Origin: Leptolyngbya sp. FACHB-321
GTDB taxonomy: Bacteria; Cyanobacteriota; Cyanobacteriia; Leptolyngbyales; Leptolyngbyaceae
Length of the DNA: 64,000 bases
Direction of reading: 5' to 3'
NCBI RefSeq assembly: GCF_014695975.1
Contig: NZ_JACJPI010000041.1
Location: 1 to 64,000, forward strand
The number at the start of each line of letters is the position of its first letter. The first letter of the stretch is position 1. Under the pieces are notes generated by a model that did no database searches, had not been told where the DNA came from, and worked only from the letters and a program-made list of their open reading frames with translations. Both the position numbers and the translations under genes were made by a program. Shown here in pieces: positions 29,082 to 38,882 of this stretch.

Positions 29082-30077
29082 CTACAGTGCAAACCGACGC
29101 ACGAAAAACGTATTGGGAACAGCGGCTTCTTTTCCTGGCAGCAAGCGATGACGAATGCGGGATTCGGTAATCCAGATGGTTTGACCCGCGATCGTCAAGT
29201 TTACAGGTGATTCCAGTCCGCTTGCCAGCGTTTCGATCTCCTTCGGTGTCTTGGTATCCAAAATATTCCTGATCCGCAGTAGACGACCATTACCGCTGGA
29301 GACTGCTCCTTCGGTGATTAGCAGCGAACCATCAGGTGCAAATTGCATTCCATCGGGATTCTCTAGCGATCGCGGTAACGGAATCGCCTCCACTTTCGGG
29401 TTTCCCTGCGCTTGCGGAGTTATTTTCAACAGCTTGCCATCTGAGAACATGCCTACAATCAAAACGCCATTGGCAGCACGGGCAATGCCACCTAACCCAA
29501 TTTGACGAGAGCGAAACTGCTCATCTTCTGCCCAAACTCGGAACTGCGTGGTTCCAGGAGCAAGGTAGTGGATGCGTGGACGCGAACTATCCGTTACATA
29601 GACTCCTCCATTCTCATCCAGTGCAATATCATTGCTAAATCCACCATCAGGCATGGCAATTACTTGCAGGACTTTAGCGGTGCGAATATCGATCGCAAAA
29701 ATTCGGTGAGGGCGACGAGTCACCTGACCATCGGCACCGCGAACGCCAAGAAAGTCAGGTGAGGCTCCCCAGAGAACGCCCCGTTGCTCATCCAAGCGTA
29801 GACTGGTTGCGGCAAAAATCTCGTCTGTTCCTGGAAAGAAGGTTTCTGTCTTGCCATTTGGCGTGATGCGGAGAATTTGTCCACTCGTAACAGAGCCAAC
29901 ATACAACGTACTTGCAGCGGAGCTGAGCCGTATCGGATCGCGGCTGTGAGTGATGCCATTAGGATACTGAAACCCCGTTGGCAGTTGAATCAAACTTTGT
30001 GCTTGAGCAGGAGCAGCCAAAATAGGAGAAGCGGCGATCAAAATCAGGGTAATTGTGTGGAGGAGAGTTCGATTCAT
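29082..30077 (-). CDS. SMP-30/gluconolactonase-like secreted beta-propeller protein
   Basis: Start MNRTLLHTITLILIAASPILAAPAQAQ; FQYPNGITHSRD, GGFSNDIALDENGGVYVTDSSRPRIHYL, LENPDGMQFAPDGSLLITEG. Confidence 0.8.
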   Translation of the reverse strand: MNRTLLHTITLILIAASPILAAPAQAQSLIQLPTGFQYPNGITHSRDPIRLSSAASTLYVGSVTSGQILRITPNGKTETFFPGTDEIFAATSLRLDEQRGVLWGASPDFLGVRGADGQVTRRPHRIFAIDIRTAKVLQVIAMPDGGFSNDIALDENGGVYVTDSSRPRIHYLAPGTTQFRVWAEDEQFRSRQIGLGGIARAANGVLIVGMFSDGKLLKITPQAQGNPKVEAIPLPRSLENPDGMQFAPDGSLLITEGAVSSGNGRLLRIRNILDTKTPKEIETLASGLESPVNLTIAGQTIWITESRIRHRLLPGKEAAVPNTFFVRRFAL

Positions 30078-30079
30078 TT

Positions 30080-30340
30080 TTTGGCAGTGCCCTAAAGGTA
30101 ATGATGGCTGAAACACCTTGCCTGTCTGGATTTTATTGAGAGACTGTCGTATGAGCAGCTCTAAGTATCGGTCTAAGACAGAAGCCACAGTGCTGCTTTT
30201 CTCGTTGCGCTCCTGGATGTGTTGTTGCAAAGACGTGAAAAAAGTCGAGCTACTTCAGGTCTACAAAGTTAGCTTTAAGTCCTGAAAACCTGATCTGGAA
30301 GCATTCATAGCTATCATTAAATTTTTAGGACTACCCATTT
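30080..30340. mobile_element. relic related to the IS630-like element at 22.4-23.8 kb
   Basis: Shares extended similarity with 23050-23300, e.g. gttgttgcaaagacgtgaaaaaagtcg vs gttgctgcaaagacgtgaaaaaagtcg. Confidence 0.65.
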
Positions 30341-30357
30341 TTTCTCATTCTAATTAT

Positions 30358-31364
30358 TTATGATCTTAGAAATAGGTTTTGCAATCCACGCAAAAACTGT
30401 AGAGCAAAACCTGGATCAACTTCGCTGGCTGTATTGAGACGAGTGAGTTGAGCCTGGTTCAACGTGACATTCAGGCAACCAAGATTGTCTTTGAGATGAT
30501 CGAGATTTCTGGCTCCAATGATGGGAATGTGGCAAGGTGATTGTTGCCGAATCCAAGCAAGGGCAACCTGAGCAGCACTACAGCCGACTTCAGCCGCAAT
30601 ATCGATCACGATTTGAGCAATCTGCATGGCACGCTCGACTTTGTAATGCTGAAAGTACTCAGCTTTGTTAAGTCGATCATGGTCAGAATCAGCGTTCAAG
30701 TGTTTCCCCGTCAGCACACCCCCGCCAGCGGCGACCAATCCAGAATGCTCAAATTTAAGTCTTCTGCCATTGGTAGTAAATCTCGTTCTACTGTGCGTTC
30801 CACCAAATTATATTCAAGTTGAATCGCGGCAAACGGGGTCATGTTCTTTAACTGAGCGATCGTCTGAACACGACTGATAATCCAGGCAGGCGCATTGGAA
30901 ATGCCGACATACATCACTTTGCTGGAGCGAACCACATCATCCAACGTCCGTATCATCTCTTTCACTGGAGTCACCGGATCCCACATATGCACCCCGTACA
31001 AATCGATGTAGGCAGTGTTCAAACGCTTGGGGCTAGCATCGAGCGATCGCACCAGGTTTTTGCGCTGGTTGCCCCTAGAATGCGGGTCATTCGGATTCAT
31101 CATCACTGTGTATTTGGTGGCGATGACAAAGCGATCTCGTTCAGAACGCACAAACTCACCCAGCATTTTCTCACTCGTGCCATTGGTGTAAACATTTGCA
31201 GTGTCGATGAAATTTCCCCCTGCCTCTGCAAAGGTCTCAAACATCGCCTGACTAGTTTCTCGATTCGCGCCCCATTCCCACTTTTCGCCAAAGGTCATTG
31301 CACCCAAGCAGAGTTCAGAGACTCTTAATCCCGTGTTGCCCAAAAGTTTGTATTGCATGATCAT
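30358..31364 (-). pseudogene. aldo/keto reductase, apparent 1-nt frameshift
   Basis: N-part MQYKLLGNTGLRVSELCLGAMTFGEKW...LSILDWSPLAGVC*, C-part GGVLTGKHLNADSDHDR...AAQVALAWIRQQSPCHIPIIGARN in the adjacent frame; junction at a G-run. Confidence 0.85.
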
Positions 31365-31687
31365 TCTCTAGTTTGAGATCGCCGTGATGATTCGATTTTT
31401 CTCAGGGATAAAATCGCGATCGGCTCCGCTAGTGTCTCCTCATAGGCTTGCAAAACTTGCTTCACGTAAGGCTGTTGGAAGTGGGCATCTAGTGTCACTT
31501 GGTCTTTCCAGTTTTCGTACAGCACAAAAACGGTTGGATCGTTCGTGTCTTGCAATAAATCAAATGTGATGCAACCAGATTCAGCGCGAGTCGGGGCAAG
31601 CAAACTCAGCAAATCCTGCCGCATTCGCGCTTCTAACCCAGGTTGGGCTTTGATGCGGGCAATGATCGTCAATAGCGAATCTGACAT
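31361..31687 (-). CDS. antibiotic biosynthesis monooxygenase (ABM) domain protein / putative quinol monooxygenase
   Basis: IIARIKAQPGLEARMRQDLLSLLAPTRAESGCITFDLLQDTNDPTVFVLYENWKD. Confidence 0.88.
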   Translation of the reverse strand: MSDSLLTIIARIKAQPGLEARMRQDLLSLLAPTRAESGCITFDLLQDTNDPTVFVLYENWKDQVTLDAHFQQPYVKQVLQAYEETLAEPIAILSLRKIESSRRSQTRE

Positions 31688-31711
31688 AGTGAACCTCCTG
31701 AAATGATGGGA

Positions 31712-32491
31712 TTAGTACCGAAAGCCGGGAATTGCGAAACCTCCATCAACGGCGATCGTCTGTCCAGTGATGTAAGCCGTCGCCTTAGAACATAGCCAGA
31801 CTACTGCTTCTGCCACTTCCTCTGATTCACCCAACCGTTTCAGTGGAATGTGGTGTGTGAAAGCTTGCACCACCGCATCACTTGGATCATCAGGGTTGCC
31901 AAAGCGCCGAAACATCTCAGTATCAATGATGCCAGGATTGACATTGTTGACGCGAATACCGTGCTGGGCACCTTCCAGTGCCGCTGCCCGTACCATGCCA
32001 TCCAAGCCCCCTTTGCTGGCAGAGTAGATGGTGGAGCCGAGCATTCCGCCTTTTGCTAACCAGGATGAGGTGTTGACAATGGCTCCACCTGTACCTTGTT
32101 TAATCATCTGCTCCATCTCATACTTCAGACAAAGCCAGACGGCTTTTAGGTTCGTGTCAATAGTGTGATCCCAATTTTCCTCGGTGAGTTGAGGCATAGG
32201 AGCAAACGCTCCTTCGGTGCCAGCATTGTTGAAAGCATAATCTAACTGTCCATACAGCGAAACCGTTTTTTGAATCAGCGCCTTAATCTCGGCGGGTTGC
32301 GACACATCGGTTTTGATAAAGCTAGATTCTCCGCCCCACTGGCGGATTTGCTCAACGACAGCTTGTCCTTCGGTTTCTCGACGGGCAGCGACGACGACTT
32401 TTGCGCCGTGTTTGGCAAGTAGCAGGGCACCTGATCGCCCCATGCCCGAACTCCCGCCTGTGACTAACGCTACTTTGTTTTGCAGATCCAT
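31712..32491 (-). CDS. SDR family oxidoreductase
   Basis: MDLQNKVALVTGGSSGMGRSGALLLAKHGAKVVVAARR; YSASKGGLDGMVRAAA; IAVDGGFAIPG. Confidence 0.92.
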   Translation of the reverse strand: MDLQNKVALVTGGSSGMGRSGALLLAKHGAKVVVAARRETEGQAVVEQIRQWGGESSFIKTDVSQPAEIKALIQKTVSLYGQLDYAFNNAGTEGAFAPMPQLTEENWDHTIDTNLKAVWLCLKYEMEQMIKQGTGGAIVNTSSWLAKGGMLGSTIYSASKGGLDGMVRAAALEGAQHGIRVNNVNPGIIDTEMFRRFGNPDDPSDAVVQAFTHHIPLKRLGESEEVAEAVVWLCSKATAYITGQTIAVDGGFAIPGFRY

Positions 32492-32612
32492 TATGAATGC
32501 TCCATTGTTGTAAGGGTTAATTGCAGCGCCAAGCGAACCCATGAGGTCTGTCGTTTGAAGACATACTCGACGGGTGAAGCTGAACGCGGTCAGTCTAGAG
32601 TGAAAAGGACAT

Positions 32613-33152
32613 TCAGCGATCGCTAGCGATCGCTGCAATGGATGGAGATGCTTCCTCCGGTTGCGGTTCAACCTCTACGTCAGCCTCTCCCTGCTGTGGA
32701 GCGCATTCCAACATGAAGGCTCGTCCTGCCGCCAAGCATTCCTGACGTTCGTTTATCTCAGAATAGGAGTAGGTTGCATCCGCCTGTTGCCGTGCTTCCA
32801 AGCCTTTGTAGTAGCCAATCTTCCACTGAATCGCTTCTAGGTTGCGCTGGAGTTCCTGAATGTGTGCCTGTACCTGCTGTTCATGCGCTTCCAGCAGTTT
32901 ACGTCGATCTCTGATCGCTTCCGGTTGCTGCCGAAACAACTGGGCAAACTCCTGCATCTGGCGAATTGGCATTCCCGTTGCTCGCAGGCGAGTCAGAAAC
33001 TCAATGCGGGCAATGTCTTCTGCCGAATAGCGACGATGTCCACTGCTGGCGCGGTCGACGGGTTCTAACAATCCATTGCGTTCGTAGTAGCGGAGCGTAT
33101 GGACACTCAAGCCCGTTTGCTGGGCAACCTGTTGAATTGTCAGGGCTTGCAT
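32613..33152 (-). CDS. MerR family transcriptional regulator
   Basis: LTIQQVAQQTGLSVHTLRYYERNGLLEPVDRASSGHRRYSAEDIARIEFLTRLRATGMPIRQMQEFAQL. Confidence 0.93.
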   Translation of the reverse strand: MQALTIQQVAQQTGLSVHTLRYYERNGLLEPVDRASSGHRRYSAEDIARIEFLTRLRATGMPIRQMQEFAQLFRQQPEAIRDRRKLLEAHEQQVQAHIQELQRNLEAIQWKIGYYKGLEARQQADATYSYSEINERQECLAAGRAFMLECAPQQGEADVEVEPQPEEASPSIAAIASDR

Positions 33153-33178
33153 GGCACTTACCTCAGAAGCATAGTTCC

Positions 33179-33209
33179 ACCTTAGAATTTAGAGCGCGCT
33201 CTAAGTCAA
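33179..33209 (-). promoter_or_regulatory. MerR-type promoter/operator with 19-bp spacer
   Basis: Minus strand TTGACT-tagagcgcgctctaaattc-TAAGGT; near-perfect palindrome CTTAGAGCGCGCTCTAAA inside the spacer, just upstream of the merR-like start. Confidence 0.7.
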
Positions 33210-33569
33210 GCTCTGTTGAAGCGCATGGGGAAATATCATCCGATCGGAGGAGCGATCGTTTAAATTCGCTGAAGTCAATAGGTAGAAGCTGGCTATAGAT
33301 TGAGGCTTGGCAAAATTGCTTCTAATGGAGAATTTAGAATTCCTTCATTTGTTGAAGATGGCAAGCATCGCTAAACTCTGAATAACACAGGCTAACTTTG
33401 GTTTGAAACATCGTTAGTTCCTTAATCACTACGGGTCAATTCCCCACCCCTTAGAGCGCATAAGGCAGAGCAGTCCAAATGGGCGCTGTTGAGCGCAGCC
33501 GAGCCGCGAAGCGTGTAAGGCGCAGCGAAGTGATACTCCGTCCGCTTGCGGCGGAGACGTTCATTTAAA

Positions 33570-34466
33570 CTAGGCAGTTGTGGGTTCTGCCAGTAGAGGC
33601 ATCATCTTGTCTTGCACAAATTGAACAAAGGTCGTCGGCGTAGTTGTTTCTGGAGTGCGTGGTTCGGCTGGACTGTAATCAGGATGCGCCAGACCTGACC
33701 ACATTTCAACATATTCTCCTGCAACATGCTCAGTTGCGCCCAGTTGCAGCAGCGTATCTCGAAACTGATCGAGGGTTGTTTGAACATGAGTGACCGGTTG
33801 CTTGAGGACTTGTCCTAAAATCTGTGCCGCTTCGTCGAAATTCAGATCGGTTGCACCATGTAGACCTAAAACAGACTGTCCACTCCAAGCGCGATCGCGC
33901 AACAGTTTTGTGGCAACATCCGCAATATCTTGAGTGGCGATCATCGCCAGACGACGATCGCCTGCGATCGGCATGAAGACCTGATGGGTAGTGCGAATAG
34001 CATCAAGCTGTAGCAGGTAATTCTCCATAAAGAAGCCTGGACGCAAATGCACCACATTGGCAGCCACCGCATTCAGGCTCTGCTCTACAGCGTGTAGTCC
34101 TGAAATCGGACCCATCCCATTGGGTCGATGGGCACCGTTGCTGGAGAGATTAACGACATGAGGAATGGCGTTAGTCGCAATGGCTGCAGCAGCGGCGGCT
34201 CCGACCTGCCGTTGCCATTGGCGCAGATGGAACGTGCCAAAGTTGTAAGGGACAACAAGGTAGAGCGCATCGGCATTTTGAGTTGCCTGCGTCAGCGCCG
34301 CTGGGTCATCCACAGAGCCTTGGTAAATGGTGGCATTCTGACGAATTACGTCCGCTATTCTAGCGGGATCTCTTACAAGTACAGCAACCTTTTCGCCTGC
34401 TGCAATGAGCTGTTGGGCAATCCGTCCACCTGTATTTCCGGTTGGTGCTGTGATCACGATCGTCAT
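33570..34466 (-). CDS. NmrA/NAD(P)H-binding family protein
   Basis: MTIVITAPTGNTGGRIAQQLIAAGEKVAVLVRDPARI. Confidence 0.88.
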   Translation of the reverse strand: MTIVITAPTGNTGGRIAQQLIAAGEKVAVLVRDPARIADVIRQNATIYQGSVDDPAALTQATQNADALYLVVPYNFGTFHLRQWQRQVGAAAAAAIATNAIPHVVNLSSNGAHRPNGMGPISGLHAVEQSLNAVAANVVHLRPGFFMENYLLQLDAIRTTHQVFMPIAGDRRLAMIATQDIADVATKLLRDRAWSGQSVLGLHGATDLNFDEAAQILGQVLKQPVTHVQTTLDQFRDTLLQLGATEHVAGEYVEMWSGLAHPDYSPAEPRTPETTTPTTFVQFVQDKMMPLLAEPTTA

Positions 34467-34574
34467 TTGTTTAGCTCCAGCGCGTACCTCTCCATGTAAC
34501 GCCAAGCAAGCTGGACAAACAATGATAAAAGATCCACAATTAATTGCAGATCGTCCAAATCCCAGGTAGCCTCA

Positions 34575-35513
34575 ATGGATGCGCTGACCGAAGTGCTCAA
34601 AGCGGTGCAACTGCACAGTACGGTTCACTGCCGCTCTGAATTTTCTGCCCCTTGGGGTGTGCAAATTGATCGCACCAATTATGCATCCTTCCATGTCATC
34701 ACCCGTGGCAACTGCTGGCTCGGAGTGGAGGGAGACAACGCACCAATTTTGCTGACAGCAGGTGATCTGGTCGTCTTGCCAACCGGGGTAGCTCATACTT
34801 TGCGTGATGCCTTCGACAGCCCGATCGTCAGTCTAGCAACGTTGCTGGCACAGCGTCCTTGCCAAGGGCAACTGGCGCTTAACTACGGCGGCGATGGCAT
34901 GCCTACTACCGTGCTTTGCGGTCGCGCCAGCTTTGCCGAACGTGACAGTAATCCGCTGTTGGCGGCACTACCGCCCCTGATCCACATCAAAGGTGAAGCC
35001 GGACAAGCGGTGGCATGGTTAGAGACAACCTTGCAATTCATCACTTGTGAAAGCAATTTGAATCGTCCGGGTGCCGAGATGATGATTACTTATCTCTCCA
35101 GCATTCTGTTTATTCAGGCAGTGCGGGCATACATTGCCAGTTTGCCAGAAGCCGAAGGGGGATGGCTGCGGGCACTGCTTGATCCGCAAATGAGTGTGGT
35201 TTTAGGCTTGATTCATCAGCAGCCAGCACATGCTTGGACAGTAGAATCGCTAGCAAAACAAGTGAATTTGTCCCGCTCTGCCTTTGCCGCCCGCTTTAAG
35301 ACACTGGTGGGCGAAGCGCCTTTGCAATACCTGAGCCGCTGGCGAATGCATCAGGCAGTAAGACTGCTGCGCTCAACTCCCAAATCGCTTAGAGAGATTG
35401 CCGAATCAGTGGGATATGAATCGGAAGCAGCGTTTAGCCGAGCCTTTAAGCGGCAGATCGGTCATGCTCCTGGAGCATATCGGCAGCGATTAATCGTCTA
35501 CTCTATAGCTTGA
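34575..35513 (+). CDS. AraC family transcriptional regulator with cupin N-terminal domain
   Basis: SGLIHQQPAHAWTVESLAKQVNLSRSAFAARFKTLVGEAPLQYLSRWRMHQAVRLL...VGYESEAAFSRAFKRQIGHAPGAYR. Confidence 0.92.
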   Translation: MDALTEVLKAVQLHSTVHCRSEFSAPWGVQIDRTNYASFHVITRGNCWLGVEGDNAPILLTAGDLVVLPTGVAHTLRDAFDSPIVSLATLLAQRPCQGQLALNYGGDGMPTTVLCGRASFAERDSNPLLAALPPLIHIKGEAGQAVAWLETTLQFITCESNLNRPGAEMMITYLSSILFIQAVRAYIASLPEAEGGWLRALLDPQMSVVLGLIHQQPAHAWTVESLAKQVNLSRSAFAARFKTLVGEAPLQYLSRWRMHQAVRLLRSTPKSLREIAESVGYESEAAFSRAFKRQIGHAPGAYRQRLIVYSIA

Positions 35514-35618
35514 AGTCGTTCCAGATACTAAGGTTTATGAGCGTTTTGTACTGAGGTCGTGGAAGTGCTCCATTCATCAACTAGCCTATAGTTAGCTCCC
35601 TAATTAGATGATTCGATT

Positions 35619-36140
35619 GTGGTAATTTTGCGCCCTTTTGTTGATCGCGTCATCGATCGTCAGGCTCTTCAAGCTCTGGCAGCTCGCTATCCAGAGTTGG
35701 ATGTTGCCTCAGTTGAAGCCTGTTTAGCATTTTTGAGGGCAACCGCAGATGTCCAATCTGCTCTAGAAGCGCATCTTGCCCGATACGGTTTGTCGATGGG
35801 TAAATTCACGCTCCTGATGCAGCTATTGCAAGTTGAGGAATCAGGGCTAACGCCCTCTGAGTGTGCTGAACGCTCAGGCGTCACCCGTGCCACAATTACC
35901 GGATTGCTCGATGGACTGGAGCGCGAAGACCTGGTTGAACGGCGACCTTGGCCGGGTGATCGACGAATGCTAAGTGTCCACCTGACCGAGAAAGGGAAAA
36001 ACCTGCTCGCTCAGATGCTGCCCGATCACTTCTGCCGCACCACAGAGCTAATGGTAAATCTGAGCGCGACTGAGAAAAAAACGCTAATCAGACTTCTTCA
36101 GAAAGTGCAGGCGGGTACGCCTGCCATGCTGCAGCCATAA
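35619..36140 (+). CDS. MarR family transcriptional regulator
   Basis: GLTPSECAERSGVTRATITGLLDGLEREDLVERRPWPGDRRMLSVHLTEKG. Confidence 0.9.
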   Translation: MVILRPFVDRVIDRQALQALAARYPELDVASVEACLAFLRATADVQSALEAHLARYGLSMGKFTLLMQLLQVEESGLTPSECAERSGVTRATITGLLDGLEREDLVERRPWPGDRRMLSVHLTEKGKNLLAQMLPDHFCRTTELMVNLSATEKKTLIRLLQKVQAGTPAMLQP

Positions 36141-36257
36141 AGATGAATAGAGCTTTGCAGAATGGCTAAGTTTGTTTTATTTTAATTAGGAGCCTAACTA
36201 TTAGGCGGCTAACAAATTTGCCATCTGATAAACTCCCGCCATTCTTTTGAGGAAAAC

Positions 36258-36803
36258 GTGATGAAGAAATTGAGTGTGAAGCCGAAAAAATGGCTGGTCT
36301 CGGCTCATGTGATCTTGAGTGGAATTTGGCTGGGAACTGCTCTATGTTTGGTGACAATTGCCCTACTCAACCGCGACACTCCCAATGGTGACGAGCTGTA
36401 TGCAGTCAACTTTGTACTTAAGTTTCTAGATGATTGGGTTGTGATTCCCACTGCTACTCTGTCATTGGTTACGGGCGGGCTGCTTTCTTGGCTCACCAAT
36501 TGGGGTTTTGTGAAACACTACTGGGTGATTACCAAATGGGTGGCAACGGTAACGTTGATTGGGACAGGCACGATTTGGTTAGGTCCATGGGTGAATGCGA
36601 TGACTGCTCTCTCAGAGGCAGAACGATCGCAAGCTTTATACAATCCACTGTATGCCTTCGACCACACAGCAGTTGTGGTGGGCGGTAGCATTCAAGTGGC
36701 TTGCCTGTTCGCAGTGATTGCAGTTTCAATCCTAAAGCCTTGGGGCAGACGCATCAGCAAGAGCCAGACTAGCGACCTATCTGACGTTGACTCAGCTCAG
36801 TAA
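36258..36803 (+). CDS. DUF2269-like membrane protein
   Basis: SAHVILSGIWLGTALCLVTIALL...WVVIPTATLSLVTGGLLSWLTNWGFVKHYWVITKWVATVTLIGTGTIWLGPW. Confidence 0.7.
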   Translation: MMKKLSVKPKKWLVSAHVILSGIWLGTALCLVTIALLNRDTPNGDELYAVNFVLKFLDDWVVIPTATLSLVTGGLLSWLTNWGFVKHYWVITKWVATVTLIGTGTIWLGPWVNAMTALSEAERSQALYNPLYAFDHTAVVVGGSIQVACLFAVIAVSILKPWGRRISKSQTSDLSDVDSAQ

Positions 36804-37134
36804 AGCAGCCCGTCTCTAGTTCTCGCTGCAACTCGGCAACCGCATCCAGAATTGTGACAAATCGCTGCCCAAACGCAGTCAGTTTGTACTCTACGCGGGG
36901 CGGAACTTCTGGATAAACGACCTTCTGTAAAATATTGAAACTGACCATTTTGCTCAGGCAGTCACTTTGCACTTTAGTCGTCAGTCCCTCGATTGATCGT
37001 GTTATGGCTCCCGGACGATCGACGCCTTGCCGAACCAGCGTCAAAATCCGGATTGACCATTTGCAGCCCACAATGTACTCCAACATCGCGGCGGCTGACA
37101 TGGATTTAGATTTGCTCAATCGAGCGTGACTCAT
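36769..37134 (-). CDS. HxlR family transcriptional regulator
   Basis: MLEYIVGCKWSIRILTLVRQGVDRPGAITRSIEGLTTKVQSDCLSKMVSFNILQKVVYPEVPPRVEYKLTAFG. Confidence 0.9.
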   Translation of the reverse strand: MSHARLSKSKSMSAAAMLEYIVGCKWSIRILTLVRQGVDRPGAITRSIEGLTTKVQSDCLSKMVSFNILQKVVYPEVPPRVEYKLTAFGQRFVTILDAVAELQRELETGCFTELSQRQIGR

Positions 37135-37288
37135 TTTATCCGTGTAAAAACATCCTTCAGGCTCTGCCTCAATTTCTACCTAAAAGTGCGTACCTTACCA
37201 AAAAGTGCTGACTTTCGCAGATAGAGGGAGTTGCTTACTATCTAGCTATGAGTTGCTGGCAACTCGCAGTTTTAAGTAAGGAACATGC

Positions 37289-38065
37289 ATGTATTCAGAT
37301 TTTAAGCATAAACAGGCACTGATTATCGGTGGCAGCAGCGGCATCGGGCAGGAGATTGCTAAGACCCTCCTGATTCACGGCGCATCCGTCACTATTGTGG
37401 GACGCAACTTTGATAAGCTTCAAACCGCCGCCGCCGATCTACAGCAATTGGGTCACGTCCAAGCTTGGCAGTCTGATATCAGCGATCGCCAAGCCACCTT
37501 TCAGCTTGTGAAGCGGATTGCTGCTGAGCTAATCGATGTGCATTATTTGGTGAATGCTGCGGGTGTGTTTCTGCCTCAATCGTTTCTCGATCATGCTGAG
37601 GCTGACTACGATCGCTACCTCGACCTCAATCGCGGTACCTTTTTGGCAACTCAGCAAGTTGTTCGCAATCTGATTCAGCAGCAGCAAGGCGGGGTGATCG
37701 TCAACATCGGCTCGATGTGGGCACATCAGGCGGTGCTAGCAACCCCTTCGTCTGCTTACTCAATGGCAAAAGCCGGATTACACGCTCTCACCCAGCATTT
37801 AGCAATGGAACTAGCTCAGTATCAAATTCGTGTTAATGCAGTTGCGCCCGCAGTTGTGGAAACGCCAATCTATGGAGCCTTCATGCCGCCTGAAGCAATT
37901 CACGCAACGCTACAAAGCTTTGACAGCTTTCATCCAATTGGACGGGTTGGACAACCCAACGATGTTGCCGAAGTTGTGGCATTCCTGCTATCCGATCGTG
38001 CTGCCTGGGTTACGGGTGCAATATGGAACGTAGATGGTGGAGTCATGGCAGGACGTAATGCCTGA
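37289..38065 (+). CDS. SDR family oxidoreductase
   Basis: [63 protein letters not shown]. Confidence 0.92.
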   Translation: MYSDFKHKQALIIGGSSGIGQEIAKTLLIHGASVTIVGRNFDKLQTAAADLQQLGHVQAWQSDISDRQATFQLVKRIAAELIDVHYLVNAAGVFLPQSFLDHAEADYDRYLDLNRGTFLATQQVVRNLIQQQQGGVIVNIGSMWAHQAVLATPSSAYSMAKAGLHALTQHLAMELAQYQIRVNAVAPAVVETPIYGAFMPPEAIHATLQSFDSFHPIGRVGQPNDVAEVVAFLLSDRAAWVTGAIWNVDGGVMAGRNA

Positions 38066-38124
38066 TGCCTAATACCGATCGACAACTCTAAGCCCATTAG
38101 GCTTTGAACAGTCATCTATCTCCG

Positions 38125-38511
38125 CTACTTCATAGCATCCCAAATCAGCTTGGTGTCGGTAACTTGGCGAAACCGCCATACTTTGCCATCTCGTAGGTCG
38201 TCAACATGGGCAGCAGGTGAGCGAAACGCCCGAGCAGACAGCCGATGCTCACCTATGTAGCTGCCAATCACGACGATTGTTTCTCCTGCATCAAGCCACT
38301 GCTCAAGCTCAAATGACCATACTTTTCAGTCGTCGTTGAATGCTTTGAAGACTTGATCAACAACTGCTTCTGGGTCTTGATGTATCGCCCCACAGAGGAA
38401 TCCTTCATTCTGAATCCATTGCAGATCTGAAGTGCAGACTTGCAGAAAGGCATCGTAATCTTTCTCGCGAAACGATCGATAGAGTTCTTGAATGATCTCA
38501 ATATTGCTCAT
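38125..38511 (-). pseudogene. SnoaL/NTF2-like protein interrupted by in-frame TGA
   Basis: MSNIEIIQELYRSFREKDYDAFLQVCTSDLQWIQNEGFLCGAIHQDPEAVVDQVFKAFNDD*KVWSFELEQWLDAGETIVVIGSYIGEHRLSARAFRSPAAHVDDLRDGKVWRFRQVTDTKLIWDAMK*. Confidence 0.85.
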
Positions 38512-38882
38512 CGTTACTAGGGAAGTTCCTCGCCGCTGGCGTGCCAAACTGTACTGGAGTTTTGTAGGTTGAGTTGATGAATGCGCTCCAAAATTTCTCG
38601 CATAGACTCCGCAGCCAGAATACCTTTGTGTCTTATCATATTGGCGCTGATCATATTAGGATGAAGAATCGCCACCGCAATTTATAGCGGCTGCAAAGCG
38701 ATTGAAAGTGATTTGCTAGCCATCGAGAAGCATTGCTTTCGACATCCGGTAATCATAAGAGCTGCCAGAAAGGTTGTCAGCGATCAATAAACTGAGGTCA
38801 GGGCTTGAGGTCGTAGAAGGTCAGCTACCCTTACCGACAACAGCCCCGAATGCCGCAAACTTAGGTGTCTAACTAAGTAAGC

